Positions 11,501 to 23,500 of a stretch of 64,000 nt of DNA are shown here, in pieces; within the stretch, counting starts at the first letter, position 1, and every line of letters starts with the position of its first letter. Position numbers and translations under genes: made by a program. The DNA comes from Culex pipiens pallens (taxonomy: Eukaryota > Arthropoda > Insecta > Diptera > Culicidae), in assembly GCF_016801865.2 (NCBI RefSeq), contig NC_068937.1, forward strand, positions 136,288,455 to 136,352,454, read 5' to 3'. Below the pieces are notes generated by a model that did no database searches, had not been told where the DNA came from, and saw nothing but the letters and a program-made list of their open reading frames with translations.

Positions 11501-14500
11501 CACCTTTGTGAGCAAAAGCATGTAATATTGTATGAGAAAACGTGTACACAAAAAGCATGTACGGATGCAAAAAAAAAAGATTATGCACACCCCCAAAAAT
11601 AACATCAATCTGGTGAGAGTCATATACAGATTACCAAGTCCGCGCCCCAACCATCTCGGCCATCCCACCATCTTGTAATTGTTGCGTTCAACGTCGATGT
11701 CGATGTAGATTTCCCGTACGTCGTATGCTGTATTAACTGTATACAGCTACATCGGTGTTGATCCAGACAATTTCACAGCGGCGAGATAGCTGAGAAGGTT
11801 GGGGCGCGGACTAGGTAATCTGGATATGACTCTCACCAGATTGATGTTATTTTTGGGGGTGTGCTTAATCTTTTTTTTCATCCGTACATGCTTTTTGTGT
11901 ACACGTTTTCTCATACAATATTACATGCTTTTGCTCACAAAGGTGATGTGCATGCTTTTGCATGCGATTTTACCATCGGATATTTTGCTGTGTAGGTGTC
12001 TGCCACTAGACGACTATTTGACATATACGACGATCTCAAAAGATGAAAAGTTTGTTATGCGTCCAAAATAGTTTCAACTTTAAAGAATGGTGCATAATCG
12101 GCCTTGGCTAGCAAAAACGGGATGACTGATTTCATAAATCAATTTCGAAAACATCAATGTTAAAAATAATATCCTACTGAACTTCTTTCTATTTACATCA
12201 ATTCACTTGTTTTACTACCTTTAAGAAAGATTTGATATTTTAACTATTTTGAGTCTTAAGGGTACACAGCAACGAAGGAAGTTGTTGTCTTCTTATTCCA
12301 AAATTGTCAAACTTACGGACCCAATCCTACAACAACGGGATTGTAAAATTAGTCAAACTTTGTTGTAAATTACATTGTGGACAGTACTTTAGGGAATGAA
12401 TGAAAAAAATATTTCAATAGTACCCGTAATTTTGAATATACTCAAATGTCTGTAATAAAAATCTGGATGCAAAAGCTCTGGTTGATGTGCACCGTTAAAA
12501 GTACTGAGTTTGTCTCGAAACAATTCTCGAATACATTTAAAAAAAAATCCTACCTGCATAGGAAAGTAGCACATATTTTTTCGGAAAATTACTGTAGAAT
12601 TCTTTTTATCAGGCTAATACTAATTTTACTTAGAGTTTTTGTCGCTCAGTTCTTATTTAGGGGTAATTTTAACGAATTTCAAGTGATTTTTTTGTTTTAT
12701 GTATCACGAAATGCTTTATAAGTTGTTGTGGCTGGGAATACAGACGGTTGTAACCAACACAACCGCAGCCAACCTGAAGGCTCCAAGCTGTCAGCTGGCC
12801 TGACAGCAGCTGCGACGTCAGCAGTAACAACGTGAAATGTCATAAGCCCAGTTGCAAAGATCATTCTCATTTTGTATCTTATAGAATAAAGACCTGTTTT
12901 AGTTCGTTATTATCTTAACTTGCGTCTTATTATTGGTCTCGTACCGCATAGTATGGAAGAGCTTTTGTGAATACAAAATAAGTTATTAAAGTAATGCTTT
13001 GTTTATTTCCGAACGGTGGTCCCAACATTCAAAATTTCGTCACTTTTGTGCTATCTTGTGACACGTCTACTGTAAAAAGATAGGGCGTGCCACCAAATAG
13101 CACACAAGCGACGATTTTATTTGATTAATAATGCATAAATGCACTTCACAAGATTCTTTTATGGATCTTTTTCAACAATAGAGCAATTCTCTGAGATTTC
13201 GGTAATTCGTTTTTTTTTGTATTTTTTAATCCGGCTGAAACTTTTTTGGTGCCTTCGGTATGCCCAAAGAAGCCATTTTGCATCATTAGTTCGTTCATAT
13301 AATTTTCCATACAAATTTGACAACTGTCCATACAAAAATGATATGAGAAAATTAAAAAATCTGTATCTTTTGAAGGAATTTTTTGATCGATTTGGTGTCT
13401 TCGACAAAGTTGTAGGTATGGATATGGAAACGAAGTTGACTTTATAGCTGTCGGCCACCATTGCTAGTACCAACCACTAGTGTCTTCCTTTTCATCTACA
13501 AGGACTTCGCCACCCTGGGCTCCTAAGTGTATGAAAGTATGGCACGGAGCGACGGCGCCGAATACCCATATTTACACAAAGAATTTTAGAGCGCCCGCCG
13601 CGGGATTCGAACCGGCAACCTCTGGATTGTGAGTCCAGTGCGCGTTCCGATTGATCCACACGGGCGAGACATGGAATATACTGAATAAAAAATGATACAC
13701 GGTAAATTTTTTTTTGCAATTCCGTCGTGAAACTACTTACTTTTCCTGTCATTCTTGAACGACGAAATAGCCTACTTTTCTGTACCAAAAATAACAGAAT
13801 CGAATAGCAACACTTTTCAAAATAAATGCTGAAAAGTTCTACTTTTCAGCACTGAAAAGTTGAACTTTTCAGCACTTGTTTCGAAAAGTTACACTTTTCA
13901 ACATTTTTTTTTGATTTAAACGATTTATTGACAAAATACATGAAAATTCGACCTAAAATTTCACTCAATGGGTGTTTTTCGAAATTGCAAAAAATGTTGT
14001 ATGGAACTCGTTGCAAAACTTGATTTTTTCAGCACTCGTCGTATTTATCCAACTCGGTGAACCTCGTTGGATAAATGCACGACTCGTGCTGAAAAAATCC
14101 TCTTTTTGCAACTTGTTTCATAAACTACTATTTTGTTATTTTTAATTTCACTTTTTCTAATTAAAACTTGATTTGCAAAAAAACTCTTTTTTTTTATATG
14201 TTTTAGAGGACACCAAATGCCAATCTTTCAGAAATTTCCAGAATGGGCACAACATCTTTGACCGTGTTATGACTCTTTGAATCAATACAGATTTTTTCAA
14301 AAAATCGAAATATTGGTCGCAAAAAAATTTCAACTTCATTTTATAGCCATTTTTAGGTACCTTTTTTCAAAATAGTCGCAGTTTTTCATTTTTTTAAATT
14401 AGTGCTCTTGTTTGCCCACCTTTGAAAAAAATATTTTTGAAAAGTTGAGAAAATTCTCTATATTTTGCTTCATTGAACTTTGTTGATACGACCCTTAGTT

Positions 14501-17500
14501 GCTAAGATATTGCCATGCAAAGGTTAAAAACAGTAAAATTGATGTTTTCAAATTCTCACCCAAACAATGGTGGATCTAATGTCGATATCTCAGCTACTAA
14601 TGGTCCGATTTACAATGTTAAAATATGAAACATTCGTGAAATTTACCGATCTTTTCAAAAACAATATTTTCAAAAAATTAAAATCACGACTTACATTTCA
14701 AAAGGGCGTAATATTGAATGTTTGGGCCGTTTGAAATGTCAGTCTTTACCAAATCGATCAAAAAATTCCTTCAAAAGATACAGATTTTTGAATTTTCACA
14801 TATCATTTTTGTATGGACAGCTGCCAAATTTGTATGGAAAATTATATGAACGAACTAATGATGCAAAATGGCTTCTTTGGGCATACCGAAAGCACCAAAA
14901 AAGTTTCAGCCGGATTAAAAAATACAAAAATTAAAACTAAAGAAAAAAGACCGATTCCGTAAAGAACTGCTATTATTTTTTAGGAAAATATATTGAAGAG
15001 AAAAATAAAATTTGGATTGGCCTAATAAAATTTTGAAAAAATCGCAGTAATGAAAATAATAAACCTCTTTCGCTCTTTCGCCTACTTTGATGTGTCGTCT
15101 AGCGGTAAGTGTCAAAAAAGGTCCTGGTAAAATCATCAGCAAAATTGAATTTCGGATTCGAATATGTTTAAAATGTCTCATGAGCAAAGCATTGCTTTTC
15201 AATGATTCTGAAGAAATGTGATAAACTCTATTTAAGAACTGAATTCTGATTTTTTATATGCGTTTTTTTTTGCTGAAAAATTATGATTTAACAAATATAA
15301 CTGTGGATAAATTCACAGAAAATACAAAAAATAAAATAAAGGACTGCAATTTTAATATCAATTATAAGTAAAAAAAAACTAATACTCAATTGAAAGCACA
15401 CAAAATTACATTTTCATCACATCTCTCAAATTGGCCCACCCACCGGGCCCATATTTTACTTACGCTAATTGTTACATCCCCAATCACTTCTCTAAACAAT
15501 ACCCTCCCGCCATAAATCAAAACTCCTCCCCACTTTAGGGACCTTCTTCGGAGCACCAACTTTATCATCAGTGATGGTGTGTCTGTACATTATATGCTCA
15601 TCAATTTGCTTTCCTGCGCGCCCGTCGTCGGTCGCAGCACAATTTAATCGCCATAACAATCATCAACCAGTAGCGTTGAAAATGCACTGTGAAATAATTT
15701 GAATTTGATGTTTTTTTTATAAATTGTTCAAATAATCAATTTTTGCTGCAATATAAAGTTTTTAACATGATTTTTTTTACGAAATATAAAAAAAATACTT
15801 TTTCACTGTGCCAAAAACAGCAGATAAGTTGAATCAACTCTTCGGCAGCACACAAAACCCATAAACACACACAGAGAGAGGACCAGACAGAAACGGTAAT
15901 AAACAATAATGTCGCTGCTATCTCCCCCGGAACATCGGTTTTTATTATGTGATCCCTCATTTTTCATAACTTTTTATGAACTCCCTCGCCATGCCGGTAC
16001 AAAGTGAAACATGGCAAATAGTTAATAACTGATAGCTCCTCCGGAACGGCACGTGTTTGCCAATAATCATGTTCGTATTCAAATTAAGCCATAAATAAAA
16101 ATCTCCGCTCAACGTGGAGTCGGGATTCACCCCTTGAAAATTGGGCGCAAATTTGGACGGTCTTCCTGCGGGCTATTTGGCTTGATGTGTTGTGATGTTG
16201 ATACTGTGATGGAGATAAAAGTTATTATTAGCTTCAAAAGCAGCAGTGTTGCCAGTATTTTAAATGTTCTGAAGATTACTTATACATTCGAATATTTTAA
16301 ACCTAATGTTTTGTAGTATCATAACTTCAAGATCGTCGGTTTAGTTTATCCTCAGGTAGTAAAGCAAAATCCACCCTCATTCACATGGAATAAGTACCGT
16401 CTCCAACCGTGTTTCCCACTTTTCCCTGAACATTGTTGTTATTGTTCGCCGGCTTATCCTTTCCTCCCCTATTTTGGCTCATTTTTTCTTCAAATCCTTA
16501 TCAAAAAGCAACAAAGGACTCAGCACAAAACGCTGCTGCTCCCAGAGCAGGGGGAAAGTTAAAGAAGCAGCAATATCATTTATAGATCTAGTTATTAAAA
16601 ATTACTCCCCTCTCGGCGTGTATCGATTCGGCCTTGCTTGTTATCATCCCCTTGTCGTCCGACCAGGCACGATTTTTCCTTTTCCCCTTCTGAAACCCAA
16701 GCAGTAAGGACGATATACTTTATCGCCGTAATCATTGTCGTCATCGTGGCCTAATAGAGTTTTTCTTCCAGCCCTTCCCCCGCCAGGAAGTATATGTATA
16801 AAGTTCACGCATCATCGCCTCTTGATACCGGTCTCGGTGTAACCCCGCACGTAAGTGGTCACCGTCAGAAATTGGGCCGTGAAACCGACAGGATTTCGCT
16901 ATTTATGGGGTTTGATCCCGTTGGTCACAGAGCTTTGAATTTTGACTGGACCTACGAGGTGGAGTTGGTGAGTATTGAATTATGCAATTTCATTGTACAT
17001 ATCACCCTAATGGAAATCTCCGAATGATCATTGAATTCAATTACAAAACTTCAGACTAGATAATGCAGACTCATCACCCCCGAGGCGATCAGATGTCGAT
17101 CAGACACCTCTCAACACCTTCTCTTCAGATTGGCGTGTACTAATCAACGTGTCGAAGATCACGAAGAAACGACACGTCTGGGATCTCGATCGCAAACACG
17201 CGATACCTCCAAGATCGCTGCTGCCACTAATTCACCGTGTGTTACGTAAGCGTCTAAGTCTGTTGCTCCAAAATCGCTTGAGCGCGGGAAGACTGGCAAA
17301 GACTTTGATTGGAGTGGCGGTAAAAAGTGAAAGTAAATCGTATGTCTAGTGAGTTGTGTGGCAGCAAAAGCGTCCCCAAACAGCACAAAGCTTTCAATTG
17401 ATGGTGGGGCGTTTCGTTTAGGCGCACTTTAATAGCTGGGTTTAGTGCGTTGGCTTCGTACGACACTTGAACTCTTAATCTGGATTTTGATTTGAGGATA

Positions 17501-20500
17501 GGCTTTACGTTAGGGTGTTTCAAATTTGACTTTCCACCGTCCATAACAGGGCTGAAGCATATAGCCTTAATCCCGATTATGAGTTCAATTGAAAAAAAAC
17601 TCGTGCATCTCAATTCCTTATGATTTTGTATGGGGAAGTCACTTTTTATGTTTTTGCCACTTTTTTGCTTGATTTCAACATACTTCTTGCGAAACTTGAG
17701 CAATTCTCTACGAAATCGGTCTTTTTTCTTCAATTTTAATTTTTGTATTTTTTAATCCGACTGAAACTTTTTTGGTGCCTTCGGTATGCCCAAAGAAGCC
17801 ATTTTGCATCATTAGTTTGTCCATATAATTTTCCATACAAATTTGGCAGCTGTCCATACAAAAATGATGTATGAAAATTCAAAAATCTGTATCTTTTGAA
17901 GGAATTTTTTGATCGATTTGGTGTCTTCGGCAAAGTTGTAGGTATGGATACGGACTACACTGGAAAAAAATAATACACGGTAAAAAAAATTTGGTGATTT
18001 TTTTATTTAACTTTTTATCACTAAAACTTGATTTACAAAAAAACACTATTTTTAATTTTTTTTATTTTTTGATATGTTTTAGAGGACATAAAATGCCAAC
18101 TTTTCAGAAATTTCCAGGTTGTGCAAAAAATCATTGACCGAGTTATGAATTTTTTAATCAATACTGATTTTTTCAAAAAATCGAAATTTTGGTCGTAAAA
18201 TTTTTCAACTTCATTTTTCGATGTAAAATCAAATTTGCAATCAAAAAGTACTTTAGTGAAATTTTGATAAAGTGCACCGTTTTCAAGTTATAGCCATATT
18301 TAAGTGACTTTTTTGAAAATAGTCGCAGTTTTTTATTTTTTAAAATTAGTGCACATGTTTGCCCAGTTTTGAAAAAAATATTTTTGAAAAGCTGAGAAAA
18401 TTCTCTACATTTTGCTTATTCGGACTTTGTTGATACGACCTTTAGTTGCTGAGATATTGCAATGCAAAGGTTTAAAAACAGGAAAATTGATGTTTTCTAA
18501 GTTTCACCCAAACAACCCACCATTTTCTATCGTCAATATCTCAGCAACTAATGGTCCGATTTTCAATGTTAATATATGAAACAATTGTGAAATTTTCCGA
18601 TCTTTTCGAAAAAAATATTTTCAAAATTTTCAAATCAAGACTAACATTTTAAAAGGGCGTAATATTGAATGTTTGGCCTTTTTGAAATGTTAGTCTTGAT
18701 TTGAAAATTTTGAAAATATTTTTTTCGAAAAGATCGGAAAATTTCACAAATGTTTCATATATTAACATTGAAAATCGGACCATTAGTTGCTAAGATATTG
18801 ACGATAGAAAATGGTGGGTTGTTTGGGTGAGACTTAGAAATCATCAATTTTCCTGTTTTTAAACCTTTGCATTGCAATATCTCAGCAACTAAAGGTCGTA
18901 TCAACAAAGTCCGAATAAGCAAAATATAGAGAATTTTCTCAGCTTTTCAAAAATATTTTTTTCAAAACTGGGCAAACATGTGCACTAATTTTAAAAAATG
19001 AAAAACTGCGACTATTTTCAAAAAAGTCACTTAAATATGGCTATAACTTGAAAACGGTGCACTTTATCAAAATTTCACTAAAGTACTTTTTGATTGCAAA
19101 TTTAATTTTACATCGAAAAATGAAGTTGAAAAATTTTTACGACCATAATTTCGATTTTTTGAAAAAAATCAGTATTGATTAAAAAATTCATAACTCGGTC
19201 AATGATTTTTTGCACAACCTGGAAATTTCTGAAAAGTTGGCATTTTATGTCCTCTAAAACATATCAAAAAATAAAAAAAAATAAAAATAGTGTTTTTTTG
19301 TAAATCAAGTTTTAGTGGCAAAAAGTTAAATAAAAAAATCACCAAATTTTTTTTACCGTGTATTATTTTTTTCTAGTGTAGTCCGTATCCATACCTACAA
19401 CTTTGCCGAAGACACCAAATCGATCAAAAAATTCCTTCAAAAGATACAGATTTTTGAATTTTCATACATCATTTTTGTATGGACAGCTGCCAAATTTGTA
19501 TGGAAAATTATATGGACAAACTAATGATGCAAAATGGCTTCTTTGGGCATACCGAAGGCACCAAAAAAGTTTCAGTCGGATTAAAAAATACAAAAAAAAT
19601 CGAATGACCGAAATCCTAGAGAACTGCTCATTTTCTATTTAATTTCACAACTATCAATATTGAAAATTGTTCATCTGAACATCCTTCATTAGTTCTCAAC
19701 TCTAAAACAATAAAAAAAACATTTTGCTGTAGAGAAAAGAGAAAATTACAACAAAAGGTGACTGAAGGAGGTATTAAACTATGACATGCAAACAAACAAA
19801 CTCAACAACATACTCGAACTTTTTGACAGTTTGAGAGTTTGACTGTTTGCCTGCATTTGTTTGCAGAAACATCAGCTTGCATAAATTTTGCTTGGTTTGC
19901 GAGTTTGCTACAAACAAGTTTGAGAGTTTGGCAAACTGTCAAACACGAAAAAGGGCGAGTTTGTATGTTTCTCATAGTCTAATACCTCCTTGATAACTCG
20001 ATATCTATAATTAGAGTTTCAATCTCTGGTCACAGTTTTTTTTTAATTATACGCATTAATTTTATTTAAAAGCGCACATTATTCTCAGAAAAAAATCTTC
20101 TTGCTTCTTAAGTTTGCCTAGAACCAAGAACTAAAGAATTAACTCGCAAATCAGTTAATCTGTACAATAGCAAACAAATTAGCATACAAAGCCCGTTCTA
20201 CGCATAAAAGTTACACAATCAACCATCACGATTAACTTTCAAGGTTGCAAATTATAAGTTATAACGTCCTCATTCCTCTTGTGTAACCAACATAATCGCT
20301 GGAAGCCCTGTTTTTCATTCATTCCGAAGACATAAATTGCATACCGCCGTCGTGTGCGAAAACAATTGTGGCCACATCACACATTTTGATATCGGTTTGA
20401 AGTTCTCACGGTAATCGCGCTTGCCCTCTTCTGTTTTGTTTTATTCATTTCTTCTGGTGGTTTCACTTTTTTCCCGCCAACCAGCTTCATCAGTATGTAA

Positions 20501-23500
20501 GTTTGACACCTGTCATGCCATCCAACACCACAGCGGATGGTTATGTAAAACAAGAGGAATTGTGTAAAAAATGTTTTGCTTACAATTGGTATACTGTTTC
20601 TTAGGCGAGAAAATCAGCTGATTTTGTCAGTTGAATTCAGTAAAAGCTTTTGCTGTTTGTGCTATTTTTAAATCAAGTTTACTATTTAATTATTTTTTTT
20701 TTCATTTTCTAAAAAAACTCGGTTTAATAATGACCACGAAAAAAAATAAAGTTCACTCCTTCATTTGAAATTCGTAATCTTATTTCAACTTTGAGTGAAA
20801 ACGAAAAAAAAGTATCATTCCAGCTGCTAAAGTTTAATTAAAATTGCTTCTCCATTCACTTGGTCACACCCCCCACCGAGAGAGAGAGAGAGATATGACG
20901 CAAAATGCTTCATTCCGCGCCCTTTTTTCTGCCCTAAAAAGACGCAACAAAAAGCGCTCCAAACTCCAAAGAAAGTGTGTGCGACATAAACCGCGCGTTG
21001 ACTGTCACTTTTTACCCGCGGGGACCCACCTCGCCTACTTGCACTCCAAGTCTAGAGACGTACAAAAAAAGCTATGGCAAGAAAGAAAGCGAAAAACTCG
21101 ATGCGGTCATACCGGGTTGGGGTCTCGCGAAGCCAAGCAGGCCGTAAGTTGCGTAATCAGGTCGCTGAGCTCCACGCAGCAAACCAGTTGGGATTGGCTT
21201 GGGCGCGCAGAACTTTTGCGGCGCGTAAAGTTTTGTACCATTTCAAAGGTTTACAACTTCGGGACGAGATTGAATCTCGCTCTGCCAGCTACAGCCGGCT
21301 GCGAACCAACTTTGGCCACAGTGCCAGCCAGCAGTGAGAGATTGGTTATTATAGATCTCTGCGTTTAAATTGGAAATTTATGCAAATTAGCCTGTCACTC
21401 GCGCCGACCCGAACCGGCTTGCCGGAATTTTATGCATTTTTATGTAATCATAAAGTCGCCAAACGCAAGAATCGCGAATTAAACCGCAGAGAATGCGAGG
21501 TTCTTCCTGGACGCCGTCCAATTTGGCTGAGCGACAACACTTCGTGCACAGCCTTCAAAGTGCAACCCTGGCAGTATTAGTGACTCGTCATCGCAGTCCA
21601 GATCACCTCAACGGCACAGTTTGCACTGACAACACCGACTCAACGCAGTGTTGAAGAATAAATTGCCTTCGTCAAGTTCTCTTTGCACAGGTCGGTTCCG
21701 TGTCCTTGACACGATTACCCGATCGCCGGATCATCGGCATGACGAGATGTCGAGAAGATCTTCTGTACCTCGTCGCGCAGCACGTTGTGATGATCAAAGA
21801 ATAAAAAATAAAACACGGAACAGATCCGGTTTGGAGTTGGGCTTGCTGAATGAACACGTGACTGTTCTTAAATGATTTAGCACCTTATTATAGAATTAGC
21901 TGCAGAAACTACTGTGTAGGTAAAATGAGTCATATTTTTAATGATCTAAACGTCAGTTGATCTTGTTGTACAGGTACATGGATTGGGATAGATTAGCGCA
22001 CAACTGGATTCCCTTGTAGAACAAAGTACCTACTAGATAATATTGTTTTTTTTTCTGAAAGGGTACTCGCTTTTGAACCAAGCTGCATCAGTTACTCCAA
22101 AGTGATGAAATTGCAAATGGGACATTTATGCGTTCAAGGGCAGTTTAGGCTCCCAAACAACTCCTCAAAAGTTGGGAGCGATTGGTTGCGTCCACAATTT
22201 GAACATTCCGTTTTAATTTCGTATGGGAATTTGTATGAAAAATTCTTCTTTTTTAATTAAAAAAAAACAACATTAAAACTGAGAAAATTATCTAAAACTC
22301 CTCTCCTGTCAAAAGATGCAGCGTGCTGAAAACTGGTCTTAAACCCGATTTTCTAGATAAAAAAAACACGTTTAGACCAGTTTGGAGGACGCTGTTTCTT
22401 TTGATAGGAGCAAGATAGCACCATACTTTCTTCGGAAAAGTTGTTAGGAATTTTCTTCATTTTAACGCTTAATGTTGGTTTAAAATTCAATCCAAAATTA
22501 CAAAAAACCAAATTAAAAAAATAGATACACAGCAAAAAATCCGATGGTAAAATCGCATGCAAAAGCATGCACATCACCTTCGTCAAAATAAACACTTAAT
22601 ATTACACACTGCATGTACAATTTTTGCAAACACAAAAAAAAAGTTGCAACTGACGGGATTCAAACCCAGCACCATCAGTGAGGACTGGCGCCTTAGCCCG
22701 CTCGGCCATCAGACCGATGTAAAATAGAGAGGATAAACGTATATATGAGCTTGACATTTCGGTCAAGTAGGTTTCCCATAATGATGAGCTACATATTTCA
22801 GGGTGTAATATTACACAGAATTTCATAAAATAATGCAAAATATATTTTACACCCAGGCATTTTACACGCAACTGGATTACTACTTTTTTAGCTGTGTATT
22901 TCGCATACAAATTTCATTTTTAATCATTTTTAAAATTTTCCATATAACGACAAGCCAGTCTAATGTCCCTAGACCTGTTTTGAACTTGATTTATCTTCAA
23001 ATCATATTAGCCAGGGTCATTTTTTCGTGTTTAAGAGGTCATTTTTCATCAAGATTCATTCTGAGAAAAACTTTATTTCTATTGGTTTATGTTTTTCTTG
23101 TTCCATTTTAATTTTTACTTGCATTAATCTTGTTTTGTTTATATTTGTTTCTGATTGTATTTTGGTTTTCCTACCACCTCCTATCGTTACCCTAAAACGG
23201 GGTGACTTTGATAGCTGGGGTGACTTTGATAGGTTCGAGATTTTTCCGCAAAATGAAGAGTACAATTTAAATACGTACGGAATGGTTTAGAATCATACTG
23301 ATCGTGGTAGAGAAGTGTTCAAAGTACCTCAAGAAGAACTTTTCATAAAATTTTGAAAAGTTTAAAAAGTTAGTTAACTATAGTTAAGAAAATGTTGATG
23401 AAAGTCATTATTTTAAACTTCTCAAAGTGTCATGATTTTCTCAATGAACATGATTTGAATCGTTAAACGGAATGCATTTTCGGATTCATTGGACAATTTT

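Larger units (their letters stand above)
13181..14971. mobile_element. Foldback element copy with two later insertions and one deleted arm
   Basis: Begins GAGCAATTCTC and ends AGAACTGCT. The left arm is interrupted by the SINE at 13430-13670 and by an unrelated insert at about 13714-14132. The right arm has lost its inner part, jumping from the centre (near 14740) to the terminal 200 bp. Confidence 0.7.

Noticed and set aside
11375..12071. Identical hydrophobic peptides of about 90 residues on both strands
   Set aside because: Produced by the palindrome; each is the translation of an inverted repeat arm, not a gene.
17254..17733. 159-codon minus-strand frame
   Set aside because: Runs into the terminus of the foldback element and has no family resemblance.
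14722..19642. Recurring peptide (PNRSKNSFKRYRF...) on both strands, also at 53462
   Set aside because: Translation of the foldback-element arm at several copies. Frames are short and differ in ends.
20844..21368. 174-codon plus-strand open frame
   Set aside because: Basic, compositionally random peptide with no domain, overlapped by another frame. Best explained by local high GC content.
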